Origin: Methanomicrobiales archaeon
Lineage (GTDB): Archaea; Halobacteriota; Methanomicrobia; Methanomicrobiales; Methanospirillaceae
DNA length: 33,601 nt
NCBI GenBank assembly: GCA_013415565.1
Contig: JAAEET010000019.1
Span: 1-33,601 of the forward strand
Direction of reading: 5' to 3'
Shown here: piece after piece, positions 16,200 to 24,195 of the stretch
Layout: the number at the start of each line of letters is the position of its first letter
Numbering within the stretch: position 1 is the stretch's first letter
The notes under the pieces: model-generated
Seen by the model: only the letters and a program-made list of their open reading frames with translations
Told to the model about the DNA's origin: nothing
Database searches by the model: none
Made by a program: the position numbers and the translations under genes

Positions 16200-16809
16200 A
16201 CCCGATCAGGGCGAGGAGCTGCCGTGCCCACTGGAGTTTTCCCCGCTTGATGAAATCGACGTTCTGGTCATCGAGGTCAAACCCGATGATGACAATCCGT
16301 GCGGCACCCAGGTGATCCGCGGCAAAGACCGCCCGATCGCCGTCGGTGAATCCCCCGAAATTATGGAGCGGGGGGACTGGGCGGGACTGGGTAGTGCCCA
16401 CAACCGGTCCGGTGAATCTCGGGGTCCAGTACCGTACGAGCGGTATGTTATCACCGTGGGCATGGATCACCATCACGGTCCCCTCGCGGTTCATGGCGAG
16501 GTAATCATCCGTTGCGCCGTCGAGGTCGGTGAAGACCGCGTCAGGCCGGATACCCGTCCTCCTCAGGACTTCCGAAGCAGCATCGGCGGCGAAGATCCTT
16601 CCTTCGATGTACCCGAGTTCGTCTTCCAGGCACGGTGCGTTTCCGCAGACCGTGACCACCGCCCCCCGGCAGAGCGACTCGAGGAGCGGCAGATCGTCCC
16701 GGGGGAGAAGCGCGGCAAGCAGCAGGGCGGCCTCCTCGTCCTTCTCGCGCTCGAACCCGAAACTCTCCAGGATCCGGGTATAGTGCGGCTCCCATTCTTC
16801 AAAGTCCAT
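16189..16809 (-). CDS. mptE: 6-hydroxymethyl-7,8-dihydropterin pyrophosphokinase MptE
   Basis: This 206-residue protein belongs to the DUF115/MptE family (MJ1634 type), which transfers pyrophosphate to 6-hydroxymethyl-dihydropterin in tetrahydromethanopterin or sarcinapterin synthesis. Family features seen are WEPHYTRILESFGF at the N-terminus, VVTVCGNAPCLEDEL (GxGPSL-like loop, about residues 51-65), DAVFTDLDGAT (about 90-100), IHAHGDN (about 115-121), GGFTDGDRAVFAADHLGA and a C-terminal IIGFDLDD. Both ends overlap neighbours by 11 bases: the DHH gene upstream and the radical SAM gene downstream. It is therefore the middle gene of a tightly coupled operon. Confidence 0.94.
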   Translation of the reverse strand: MDFEEWEPHYTRILESFGFEREKDEEAALLLAALLPRDDLPLLESLCRGAVVTVCGNAPCLEDELGYIEGRIFAADAASEVLRRTGIRPDAVFTDLDGATDDYLAMNREGTVMVIHAHGDNIPLVRYWTPRFTGPVVGTTQSRPVPPLHNFGGFTDGDRAVFAADHLGAARIVIIGFDLDDQNVDFIKRGKLQWARQLLALIGYAC

Positions 16810-18265
16810 TCTTCCCCTCGTTTTCGAGGCCGACGATCCCGTTGAACCGGGCGATCAGGGGATCCATGATGAGGCCGAGCAGCTCTTCCTTATTCCTGAC
16901 CCGGGAGAAATACGAGAGCGGGATGGTTGCCGCCGCCATGCTGGGATGCCCGCCGGCATCGCCAACGTCGCCGAACGCCTCCCGGAGCACGTTGCCGATA
17001 TGGATCCTGACATCGCGGTTGCGGGCTGACATGACAATTGCCTCATCAGAGATGCCGTAGACGAGCGCGGTATTGACCCCTTCCAGGCTGATGAGGAGAT
17101 CGGCGGCCTGGGGAAGGGCATCCCGGTTCCGGATGAACCCGACATTCGAGATCAGGTATCCGCTGGTGATCTTCCGGTTCCGGATCGCGGTGCCGAGGAC
17201 GTCCAGCGTCTCCTGGGAGAGGGAGGGCGACATGATCTGGTCGAGGAGGTCAGCATCGGTGAGGGGGAGCAGGAAGGCGGCATTGTTCAGGTCCTGGGGG
17301 GTTACATTCCTCCGGAAGTCACGGGTATCGGACCGGATGCCGTAGAGGAGTCCGGTGGCCACCCGTTTATCGACGGCGATGTCAAGCTCCTGAAGGTACT
17401 GGGCGAGAATGCTTGCCGTGGCACCGAGACCGGGACGGGCGTCAACGAACGCTGCTCCCGGATCGGGGCCCTGCCCGTCGCGGTGATGGTCGATGATGAT
17501 GTGCACCCGGGTACGGGGAAGGAGGGAGTTGTTCACCCCGGGTGCAGGGGAATCCACGAGCGCGAGATAGGTGCATTCCTGGATCGCCGGAAGATCGGCC
17601 TTCTCCATCTTGATCTCGAGCAGGTTCACCAGGGTCCGGTTCTCCTGGTGGCCGATGATCCCATCGTAGAAAATCCGGCAGGCGAGCCGGTTCGGATTGG
17701 CGTTTGCGGCGATGACCGAAAGGGCCAGTGCGCTCGAGATGGCGTCGGGGTCAGGGTTTTTGTGGGCTATGATGCCGAGGGTCCCTTCCCATTCGGCAAG
17801 GAGGGAATAGAGCCGCTGGGAGACGCGGGTTGAATGGAGCTTCGTGATCTGGTGGACCGCTGCCTTCGCCACCACCTGGTGCGGGTTGATCACGACGTCC
17901 GCCCCGGCCTCGGCGAGACGGGCAGCAGCAAGGCCGTCCGGGGCGCGGGCGAGGATATGCACGTGCGGATCACTCTCGCGGAGGATCTGCACGGCGGCAC
18001 GGTTGGCATCCGGGTCGCCGGAAAGCACGAAGGCGATCTCCGGGGCGGGCTGGCCGGAGAGCATATCCGGCGAAGCGATGTCCCGTGCAACCGCGTCGAT
18101 ACCCTGGTCCCGGAGTTCCCTGACCCGGTCCCCGTTCCGATCGAAAACCAGGATCCTGCCGGCAGTATCTTTGAGTTCCTGGAGGATATGGTATCCCGTG
18201 CTGCCGCAGCCGAAAAGAGCATATTTTATCCGGCCCGGGGACTCGCTCTGCACCGAATCTGGCAT
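16799..18265 (-). CDS. TrkA-N (RCK) / DHH-DHHA1 phosphoesterase fusion
   Basis: This 488-residue protein combines a Rossmann TrkA-N domain (residues 14-135, GCGSTG at 19-24 and FDRNGDRV) with a DHH phosphoesterase (HKNPDPDA 168-175, VDSP 237-240, the namesake DHH 259-261, RSDTRDF 311-317). The C-terminal DHHA1 substrate domain carries GGHPSMAAA (438-446). DHH/DHHA1 proteins cleave short oligonucleotides or cyclic dinucleotides such as c-di-AMP; the substrate here is not known. The frame opens at 18391, but a TATA-like ATATTAAG box (minus strand, about 18291-18300) lies about 28 bases ahead of ATG 18265, so the short start and a leaderless message are likely. It is the first gene of the mptE-radical SAM operon. 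Confidence 0.9.
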   Translation of the reverse strand: MPDSVQSESPGRIKYALFGCGSTGYHILQELKDTAGRILVFDRNGDRVRELRDQGIDAVARDIASPDMLSGQPAPEIAFVLSGDPDANRAAVQILRESDPHVHILARAPDGLAAARLAEAGADVVINPHQVVAKAAVHQITKLHSTRVSQRLYSLLAEWEGTLGIIAHKNPDPDAISSALALSVIAANANPNRLACRIFYDGIIGHQENRTLVNLLEIKMEKADLPAIQECTYLALVDSPAPGVNNSLLPRTRVHIIIDHHRDGQGPDPGAAFVDARPGLGATASILAQYLQELDIAVDKRVATGLLYGIRSDTRDFRRNVTPQDLNNAAFLLPLTDADLLDQIMSPSLSQETLDVLGTAIRNRKITSGYLISNVGFIRNRDALPQAADLLISLEGVNTALVYGISDEAIVMSARNRDVRIHIGNVLREAFGDVGDAGGHPSMAAATIPLSYFSRVRNKEELLGLIMDPLIARFNGIVGLENEGKNGL

Positions 18266-18414
18266 ATGCGAGAATATGCGCCCCCGCGGGATATTAAGGT
18301 TACAACCGGATTTCTGAACACACCAGGCGGCCGGATTCCGATTCCGGGGCCGTTCCAGGGATAATAAGAAAGGTTTATGACGATGCTGCAACCATTGATA
18401 TAGGTCACATCAGT

Positions 18415-18488
18415 GGGCTTGTAGCTTAGTTCGGCAGAGCGACGGACTCTTAATCCGTAGGTCGTGGGTTCAAATCCCCCCAAGCCCG
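18415..18488 (+). tRNA. tRNA-Lys (anticodon CTT)
   Basis: A 74-base cloverleaf can be folded. The acceptor stem is GGGCTTG/CAAGCCC, the D arm GCTT/GAGC, and the anticodon stem ACGGA/TCCGT with loop CTCTTAA (U33, anticodon CUU). The variable loop is five bases, the T loop TTCAAAT, and the discriminator G is at 18488. There is no intron and no encoded CCA. The T stem GTGGG/CCCCC has one T-C mismatch (positions 50-64 in tRNA numbering). A TATA-like GGTTTATGAC at about 18372-18381 fits its promoter. Confidence 0.96.
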
Positions 18489-18620
18489 TTCTTTCTTCCT
18501 GTTTTTCCATCCCGGAACTGCCAGAAGGCGGTGGTGCTGCCCGGGGTGAAACCGCATTCGTCCTGTCCCATGCTGTCACCTGTTCGGGTACGACGGCGCC
18601 GGCTGAAGTTTACGACGGAA

Positions 18621-18666
18621 TTTCTTCTGAAGAAAAATACGCAATGTTACGTAAATCACGCGTATT
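18621..18666. repeat. Compound inverted repeats upstream of the zinc-ribbon RDD gene
   Basis: Three perfect inverted repeats lie within 46 bases. TTTCTTC-T-GAAGAAA spans 18621-18635. AATACGC (18636-18642) pairs with GCGTATT (18660-18666). TTACGTAA (18647-18654) lies centred almost exactly between those two arms. They end about 75 bases before the RDD gene ATG and upstream of its TATA-like element, so they look like an operator or activator site. The rest of the gap 18489-18739 holds no gene that I can support. Confidence 0.5.
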
Positions 18667-18691
18667 CGGAATCCGGGCAAAAGACTGACCG

Positions 18692-18731
18692 ATACATTAA
18701 AGATATGCCCGTACAATGACTTAACGAAGGA
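18692..18731 (+). promoter_or_regulatory. Promoter and ribosome-binding site of the zinc-ribbon RDD gene
   Basis: ACATTAAAGATATG at about 18693-18706 is a TATA-like box. GAAGGAGT at about 18725-18732 is a good Shine-Dalgarno eight to nine bases ahead of the ATG at 18740. Confidence 0.5.
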
Positions 18732-18739
18732 GTAGACTG

Positions 18740-19372
18740 ATGTACTGTCCCAAATGTGGAAAAGAGACAGAACAATCAGGAAAATACTGCCAATGGTGTG
18801 GAGCCAACCTGAAAGAGTACCGCGAACGTCCCTTCTCCCGGAAACGGACAGGAACCATCAGGACGGAGAAATTTGCCGGCCTCGGTGGAAGATTCCTCGG
18901 CGGGCTCATCGATCTCATCTTTCTCGTTCTCTTCGATCTCATGGCTGCAGCCCTTGTCGGTATCGTTTCCTGGTTTTTCGGACGTCCTGATCCGGTATCG
19001 GAGACGGTCAGGATGCTTTACCAGTATTACCTGCACATCCCGAGGACCGACGCCACCGGTCAGATCGTCAATGCCGTCATTCCGCCCCAGATTCTCCTCT
19101 CCGTTATCATCTTCCTCATCCTGGTTCCCTGGATCTATTTCGCCTACCTTGAGAGCTCCAGAAACCAGGCATCACTTGGAAAACTGGCTATCAGGGCAGC
19201 AGTAACCGACATGCAGGGGAACAGGATCACCTTTTCCCGGGGGTCCCTCCGGTTCTTCGGGAAATTCCTCTGCGTCTTCACCCTTTTTATCGGGTTCCTG
19301 ATCATCGCATTCACCGCCTACCGGCAGGGACTCCACGACAAAATTGCCGGAACTCTGGTCTTCCGCCAGTAA
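18740..19372 (+). CDS. Zinc-ribbon RDD-family membrane protein
   Basis: This 210-residue protein starts with a zinc ribbon (MYCPKCG...YCQWCG, Cys 3, 6, 17 and 20). A basic linker follows, then an RDD domain: FLGGLIDLIFLVLFDLMAAA (first hydrophobic segment, about residues 53-78), a second at about 115-135 (LLSVIIFLILVPWIYF), and a third at about 178-195 (FLCVFTLFIGFLIIAF), ending QGLHDKIAGTLVF, the third RDD signature block. RDD proteins are small membrane proteins of mostly unknown role; some have been linked to ion transport. Function is not assigned. The start has a clear Shine-Dalgarno. A second RDD gene lies at 23563. Confidence 0.85.
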   Translation: MYCPKCGKETEQSGKYCQWCGANLKEYRERPFSRKRTGTIRTEKFAGLGGRFLGGLIDLIFLVLFDLMAAALVGIVSWFFGRPDPVSETVRMLYQYYLHIPRTDATGQIVNAVIPPQILLSVIIFLILVPWIYFAYLESSRNQASLGKLAIRAAVTDMQGNRITFSRGSLRFFGKFLCVFTLFIGFLIIAFTAYRQGLHDKIAGTLVFRQ

Positions 19373-19375
19373 TTC

Positions 19376-19385
19376 ACTTTTTTTT
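19376..19385 (+). terminator. T-tract terminator after the zinc-ribbon RDD gene
   Basis: An eight-base T run immediately after the stop codon (19378-19385), flanked by GCCAG and CTGGC arms, fits an archaeal oligo-T terminator. The remaining bases to 19511 show no gene. Confidence 0.5.
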
Positions 19386-19511
19386 CGCTGGCAGGGCTGC
19401 CGGCATTCATGCTCAGGGTCAGGAACATCCCCGATAACCGGCCCGGTGAAAGAACAACGTGCGGGCGGACCCCGCATCCCAATCGCTATCCGGCAGCTTC
19501 GTGGCCGGACT

Positions 19512-19703
19512 TCAGTCGTACTTGCCTTTGAGACCGGCCCAGCCGCTGAATCCGCAGTAGATGCACCCGACCCCGTCACAGTGGCGACATTTCCGGGCAG
19601 GCCGCCGCACCATGACCTTCCCGGTCCTGTCGCAGTAGATGCATCCGAGTCCTTCGCAATGGCAGCAGGTCACTTCGGTGTAGGTATCTGATTCCTCTGT
19701 CAT
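19512..19703 (-). CDS. Small protein with two CxxCxGxGCxxC zinc-binding motifs
   Basis: This 63-residue protein carries a duplicated Cys motif: C13-x2-C16-EGLG-C21-x2-C24 and C39-x2-C42-DGVG-C47-x2-C50. The repeats resemble the CxxCxGxG zinc modules of DnaJ, which bind two zinc ions and unfolded protein. Here they stand alone without a J domain, so it could be a zinc-binding chaperone-like or rubredoxin-like adaptor (inference). The start ATG at 19701-19703 has no strong Shine-Dalgarno. It is 81 bases upstream of the ilvD stop and cannot be proven to be in an operon. Confidence 0.8.
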   Translation of the reverse strand: MTEESDTYTEVTCCHCEGLGCIYCDRTGKVMVRRPARKCRHCDGVGCIYCGFSGWAGLKGKYD

Positions 19704-19784
19704 GCTGTTCCCAGATAGGTTCCTGCCCGGGCACGTTAATGGTTGCCACCCGGGCCGGGGATCGCCGGGGGTCCCCGATCGCGG

Positions 19785-21434
19785 CTAATCACGCCGGAGT
19801 ACGGCCCCCCGGTCGGCCTGGGCGACATGCGCCGCATACCGGGCGAGGATCCCGGTCAGCGGTTTTTCCCTCGGTGCCCAGAACGAGCGCCGCCGCTCCA
19901 GCTCTCCCCGCGGGAGCAGGACGTCGAGGGTCCGTTCCCGGAGATCGATGGAAATCGTATCCCCGTCGTGGACGAGGCCGATCGGACCGCCTGCCGCAGC
20001 CTCGGGAGTGACATGCCCGATACAGGGACCCCGGGTTCCTCCCGAGAACCGGCCGTCAGTGACGAGGGCGACTTTCGAATACCCGAGGCCCATCAGCGCC
20101 GAGGTTGGCGAGAGCATCTCCGGCATCCCGGGACCGCCCCGGGGACCCTCGTATCGGATCACCACCACGTCGCCCTCCCTGATATGGCGGGCGAGTATCG
20201 CCTCCATGGCATCTTTCTCGCCGTCAAAGACCCTCGCGGGGCCGCGATGGACCCACATATCGTGGCTGACCGCTGCCGATTTTACCACCGCACCCCCGGG
20301 AGCGAGACTCCCGCGCAGTATCCGGAGGCCTCCTGCCTGGCTGACCGGGGACTCCATGGTCTGGACGATCGATCCGGGTGAAACCGTCGCGGATCGTGCG
20401 ATGGAGAGGATGCTCTGTCCCGAGACGGTCGGCATATCGGCGAGATCCCGCTCAAGCGCCCTGAGTACGGCCGGGATCCCTCCGGACTGGTGGAGGGCCG
20501 CCATCGAATGAGGCCCCGCGGGCTGCATGTGACAGAGATGTGGGATCCGCGATCCGATCCGGTTGAATGTCTCGAGATCGAGCGGGATGGCTGCTTCATC
20601 GGCGATGGCCATCAAATGGAGCACGGTGTTGGTGCTGCCGCCGAGCGCCATATCCACCCGTATGGCGTTTTCCAGGCTCTGCCGGGTGATGATGTCGCGG
20701 GGGCAGACATTCTCCCGCACCAGGGAGAGGACCCGTTCTCCCGATGAGCGGGCGATCCTGAGTTTTTCGGCATCCACCGCCGGTGATGCGGCACAGCCGG
20801 GAAGCGACATTCCCATCGCCTCGGTCATGCATGCCATGGTGTTTGCCGTATACAGCCCCTGGCAGCTCCCGCATCCGGGCATGGCACAACATTCCAGCCG
20901 GGCAAGGCTCTCCTCGTCCAGGGCACCGGCGGCGACCCTGCCCACTCCTTCGAAGACGTCGATCAGCGAGAGCTCGCGCCCTTCCTGATACCCCGGCAGC
21001 ATCGGGCCACCGGTCACCATGATGGACGGGATATTGACCCGTGCTGCAGCCATCAGCATGCCGGGCACGATCTTGTCGCAGGTTCCGATGAGCACCAGCC
21101 CGTCGAACCGGTGCGCCTGGGCCATGAGCTCGACGGAATCTGCGATGTTTTCCCGCGAAGGGAGGGAGTACCGCATGCCTTCGTGGCCCATGGCGATACC
21201 GTCGCAGATACCGATCACCCCGAATTCAAACGGGACTCCGCCGGCGGCCGCGATACCTTCCCTGACCTTGACCGCCAGGGCCCGGAGGTGGACATGCCCG
21301 GGAACGATATCGTTCCAGGCATTGGCCACGCCGATAAACGGCCGATCGAGCTCCTCCTGGGTGATCCCCAGCGCCCGGAGCAGCGCCCGGTTGGGGGCAC
21401 GGTGGTATCCCCGCTTCACCTCGTCACTTCTCAT
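19785..21434 (-). CDS. ilvD: Dihydroxy-acid dehydratase
   Basis: This 549-residue Fe-S enzyme dehydrates 2,3-dihydroxy acids to 2-keto acids in valine, isoleucine and leucine synthesis. Cluster ligands are expected in GTCDKIVPG (C119) and MPGCGSC (C188, C191), within [20 protein letters not shown]-type sequence. Other family blocks are [21 protein letters not shown] and [13 protein letters not shown]. The C-terminal barrel is complete. ATG 21434 ([14 protein letters not shown]) matches usual archaeal starts; ATG 21443 adds three residues and is equally possible. A TATA-like GCATAAAGG at about 21482-21490 predicts a start near 21459. No other branched-chain gene is in the window. Confidence 0.96.
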   Translation of the reverse strand: MRSDEVKRGYHRAPNRALLRALGITQEELDRPFIGVANAWNDIVPGHVHLRALAVKVREGIAAAGGVPFEFGVIGICDGIAMGHEGMRYSLPSRENIADSVELMAQAHRFDGLVLIGTCDKIVPGMLMAAARVNIPSIMVTGGPMLPGYQEGRELSLIDVFEGVGRVAAGALDEESLARLECCAMPGCGSCQGLYTANTMACMTEAMGMSLPGCAASPAVDAEKLRIARSSGERVLSLVRENVCPRDIITRQSLENAIRVDMALGGSTNTVLHLMAIADEAAIPLDLETFNRIGSRIPHLCHMQPAGPHSMAALHQSGGIPAVLRALERDLADMPTVSGQSILSIARSATVSPGSIVQTMESPVSQAGGLRILRGSLAPGGAVVKSAAVSHDMWVHRGPARVFDGEKDAMEAILARHIREGDVVVIRYEGPRGGPGMPEMLSPTSALMGLGYSKVALVTDGRFSGGTRGPCIGHVTPEAAAGGPIGLVHDGDTISIDLRERTLDVLLPRGELERRRSFWAPREKPLTGILARYAAHVAQADRGAVLRRD

Positions 21435-21481
21435 GGTTGCCATTGATGCATCGTTCCATCGAGATCTATGTCACTCTCACA

Positions 21482-21491
21482 CCTTTATGCC
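21482..21491 (-). promoter_or_regulatory. ilvD promoter (TATA-like)
   Basis: Minus-strand GCATAAAGGT lies about 27 bases before the predicted transcript start and gives a short leader of about 15-25 bases before either candidate ilvD start. The surrounding gap to cfbB (21444-21590) shows no other feature. Confidence 0.45.
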
Positions 21492-21590
21492 TTTGCGGGC
21501 GCCTATTCCCCTTTTCCGGGATGGCCGCCTCCGGTCCGGTTGCATGATACTCATCAGGGCCCGGCCGGGTGTCTCCAGGGGGCCTGTGGG

Positions 21591-22940
21591 CTATGGAACA
21601 GCGTCCCGGGCTGCTGCGCCGGCCAGGGCTCCGGCGAATGACGCAGAGAAGTAGGAGTGGGTGTAGGTTCCCACGGATTCGCCGGAATACATCCCGTCCC
21701 TGCCGCCGATAATGCCCTTCCCGCGGGTGAGCCGGATGGAGAACCGGGCATCCCGGGCAGGATCCACGCAGGAGTAGTGGAACTCATGGCCCCGGATGGA
21801 ACGTCCGGGAGATGCCAGCGCCGGCCCTCCGGTCCATGTTCCATCGGAATACCCCAGTGCCTGGATCCCCGGCGTCATGCTGGCGGTCCCCGGGAGCACC
21901 CCGGCCATCCGGAAATCAGTCTCACCGACCGTGATGGATTCGCAGAGATACATGAGGCCGCCGCACTCCGCGAATATCGGGATGCCTTCCGCGGCAGCCC
22001 GGCCCACCTGCCTCCGGCAGGGAGATCGTTCGAGGGCTGCGGCATGGAGCTCGGGATAGCCGCCGCCGAAATAGTAGGCGCCGGCATCCGGCAGGGGATC
22101 CCGCAGGGGGGAGAAGAAGACCAGGTCTGCGCCTGCCGCTTCCAGCCGCTCAAGGTTATCCTGGTAGTAGAAACAGAATGCTTCGTCCCGGGCCACGCCG
22201 ACGGTTGCCGCTGCAAAGCAGTGCGGCCGGGGGAAACGCGGTGCCGCAACAGGCGGCGCGGTCCGCGCGATGCCGACGATTCCGTCGACATCACAGTGTT
22301 CGAGCACCACGGTTCCCGGAACCGGATCTTCCGCGAGCTCAAACGCCATCTTGAGGCCGAGGTGGCGGCTCTCCATCGCGAGATCAGGGATACGGGGGAT
22401 AAAACCCAGGGCACGGATGGAGAGTCCCTCCTCGATCATGGCCCGGTGCCGGGGGCTCCCAACCCGGTTGAAGATCACCCCTGCAAGGTCGATGCCCGGC
22501 TCGTAGGTGCGGAATCCCGCGATCATGGCGTGTGCGCTCCGGGACATCCCCCGCACATCGACGACCAGGACGGCCGGCGTCCCGAGGATGCGCATCACAT
22601 GGGCGGTACTCGCCGTGGCCGTCCCCTCGAGGCCGTCATACATGCCCATCACTCCCTCGATCACCGCGATATCCGCACCTTCCGATGCCGCGAGGAACGT
22701 GGCGGCGACCCCGTCCTCCCCCATCATGAAGGGATCCAGGTTGCGGGAGATGCGGCCGCAGATTGCGGTGTGGTGGGTCGGGTCGATGAAATCGGGACCG
22801 ACCTTGAAGGGCTGGACCACGAGGCCGGTCCTGCGCAGCGCCTGCATCAGGCCACGGGAGACGGTGGTCTTCCCGCAGCCGCTGTGCGTGCCGGCAACCA
22901 TGATCCGCGGAATATCCGACATCGCTTCGCTGGAAGCCAT
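21591..22940 (-). CDS. cfbB: Ni-sirohydrochlorin / cobyrinate a,c-diamide synthase
   Basis: This 449-residue amidotransferase has an ATP-binding domain with Walker A GTHSGCGKTT (residues 17-26) and EGVMGMYDG, followed by a class I glutaminase-like domain with the nucleophile Cys in FAECGGLMYL and a late His in YTHSYF. The family (CbiA/CfbB) amidates the a and c acetate chains. In methanogens this serves Ni-sirohydrochlorin on the way to coenzyme F430, and cobyrinate for cobamides. A TATA-like ATTTATTA (minus strand, about 22966-22974) lies about 28 bases ahead of ATG 22940, favouring that start as leaderless; ATG 22922 is the alternative. No other cfb gene is nearby. Confidence 0.92.
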   Translation of the reverse strand: MASSEAMSDIPRIMVAGTHSGCGKTTVSRGLMQALRRTGLVVQPFKVGPDFIDPTHHTAICGRISRNLDPFMMGEDGVAATFLAASEGADIAVIEGVMGMYDGLEGTATASTAHVMRILGTPAVLVVDVRGMSRSAHAMIAGFRTYEPGIDLAGVIFNRVGSPRHRAMIEEGLSIRALGFIPRIPDLAMESRHLGLKMAFELAEDPVPGTVVLEHCDVDGIVGIARTAPPVAAPRFPRPHCFAAATVGVARDEAFCFYYQDNLERLEAAGADLVFFSPLRDPLPDAGAYYFGGGYPELHAAALERSPCRRQVGRAAAEGIPIFAECGGLMYLCESITVGETDFRMAGVLPGTASMTPGIQALGYSDGTWTGGPALASPGRSIRGHEFHYSCVDPARDARFSIRLTRGKGIIGGRDGMYSGESVGTYTHSYFSASFAGALAGAAARDAVP

Positions 22941-23069
22941 CCTGCTCAGGAGATGGTCCTTCCGGTAATAAATGCCGACCGATCGGCCGCCCGGATTTTA
23001 GGTGGGAAAATATTCGCAGTAAACGACAGGTAATTAGGATAAAAGGAGAGATTTTTATACCTGATTACT

Positions 23070-23519
23070 ATGCGAAGGATTATTCTCATCGCTGCCTGCC
23101 TCGGCGTGGTTCTTGTGGGCGGTGCGGCAGCGATCATACTCATGAACTCTACTCCTGCACATCCAGCACCCGATGACACCACGGTTTCCTATACATCCGA
23201 AGTTTTTACATCCGAAATCCGTTCGTACGACGACCATATCACCTTCTCGCTGGTTCCGGAACCTGAGGAGGGATCGTTCTTCCTCTCCTGGGAGCTCAAG
23301 GAAAACGGCACCACCATCCGATCGGCAGACCGTGAGGAGGTCGCGGGCCCGCTCACCATGGATCTGGTGGCAGACCGGAACCCGGAAGCCGAATACACCT
23401 TCCGTTTCACCATCTTGTCCCCTGACGGCACCATTCTCTCTTCCCTTACCTCGGTCATCCATCGCGGGGAGACCGGTACGGAAGTCTCCAGGAATGTACT
23501 CCAGGACAAACAGATGTGA
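23070..23519 (+). CDS. Membrane-anchored hypothetical protein
   Basis: This 149-residue protein has an N-terminal hydrophobic segment (residues 4-25, IILIAACLGVVLVGGAAAIIL) that acts as signal anchor or signal peptide. An acidic, beta-rich extracellular domain follows (YTSEVFTSEIRSYDDHITFSL, SFFLSWELKENGTTI, EYTFRFTILSPDG). The strand pattern suggests an Ig/fibronectin-like fold, but I do not recognise the family. AT-rich TATA-like sequences precede it (GGATAAAAGG at about 23038-23046 and TTTTTATAC at 23052-23060). It stands 43 bases ahead of an RDD gene on the same strand, which has its own TATA-like box. Confidence 0.75.
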   Translation: MRRIILIAACLGVVLVGGAAAIILMNSTPAHPAPDDTTVSYTSEVFTSEIRSYDDHITFSLVPEPEEGSFFLSWELKENGTTIRSADREEVAGPLTMDLVADRNPEAEYTFRFTILSPDGTILSSLTSVIHRGETGTEVSRNVLQDKQM

Positions 23520-23562
23520 TTATGTGAATCCGGTGATATAGGGTACATTTGCGTGATGGCAG

Positions 23563-24018
23563 ATGGGTGAGAGCGATACCGATGTTGAAACCCTTCACCT
23601 TGCCCGATGGGACACCCGGTTCTGGGCCTGGCTGATCGATTTCATCCTGATCAGCCTGGTCCTGAATATCTTCTCCAATCCCTTCCATCTCATCAATGAG
23701 ATGTTCTCCTGGTATTTTCTCCGGAGCGTCGGATTCCTGATCTACTGGACCGCGATGGAAGGGGTATACGGCCAGTCGATCGGGAAGATGGTGCTGAACA
23801 TCAAGGTCACCGACCGGCGGGGAAAACCGGTCCGGTTCGCGGCCGCCCTGGTCGAGAGTTTCGGAAAATCGTTTATCCTGCCGATCGACTGCCTCATCGG
23901 GTGGTTCGGCATGCCGGGAAAGAAGATCCGCCTCTTCAACCGGGTCTCGGATACCATCGTGGTCAAGACCGATTACCGGGAGCCCGAAGGGATCCGGTAT
24001 ATCCGCGAGAGGGAGTAG
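23563..24018 (+). CDS. RDD-family membrane protein
   Basis: This 151-residue RDD protein has RFWAWLIDFILISLVLNIF (first block with R and D, residues 19-37), a second hydrophobic segment (about 48-66, WYFLRSVGFLIYWTAM), the conserved YGQSIGKMVLNIKV (about 69-82), and RVSDTIVVK near the C-terminus. It lacks the zinc ribbon of the RDD protein at 18740. Function is unknown. A TATA-like GTGATATAGG at 23533-23542 lies about 25 bases ahead of the ATG at 23563, and no Shine-Dalgarno is visible, so the message may be leaderless. The 177 bases to the polB stop (24019-24195) contain a 12-base palindrome ATGCCGCGGCAT at 24109-24120 but no gene I can support. Confidence 0.83.
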   Translation: MGESDTDVETLHLARWDTRFWAWLIDFILISLVLNIFSNPFHLINEMFSWYFLRSVGFLIYWTAMEGVYGQSIGKMVLNIKVTDRRGKPVRFAAALVESFGKSFILPIDCLIGWFGMPGKKIRLFNRVSDTIVVKTDYREPEGIRYIRERE

Positions 24019-24195
24019 CCCGGTCAGCTGTTCAGGGCTGCAAGGCTGGGCCGGCGGCGAGGGGTCACCCGGATCGCTCTTTTGTCCGGGATGTGCCGGG
24101 AAAGGACCATGCCGCGGCATACACGGCCGGATACATAACCGGACCGTTACAGGTCTGTCCGGTGATGCGATTTGTGGGCCCCGATCGCGCCAGGT

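Noticed and set aside
18464-18719. Small plus-strand frames after the tRNA gene
   Set aside because: They begin inside the tRNA and run through the palindromic regulatory region; no ribosome-binding site and no conserved-looking sequence.
19756-19777. Hairpin CGGGGA...TCCCCG downstream of ilvD
   Set aside because: Arms of six bases overlap a G/C-rich stretch and no T-run follows on the minus strand, so a terminator is not supported.
21657-23033. 458-codon open frame on the plus strand
   Set aside because: Antisense to cfbB, whose Walker A and glutaminase motifs are clear; the translation is His/Arg/Asp/Gly-rich without family features.
24109-24120. Palindrome ATGCCGCGGCAT between the RDD and polB genes
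   Set aside because: Perfect, but short, GC-rich and without a T-run; likely chance in this composition and too weak for a terminator or operator call.
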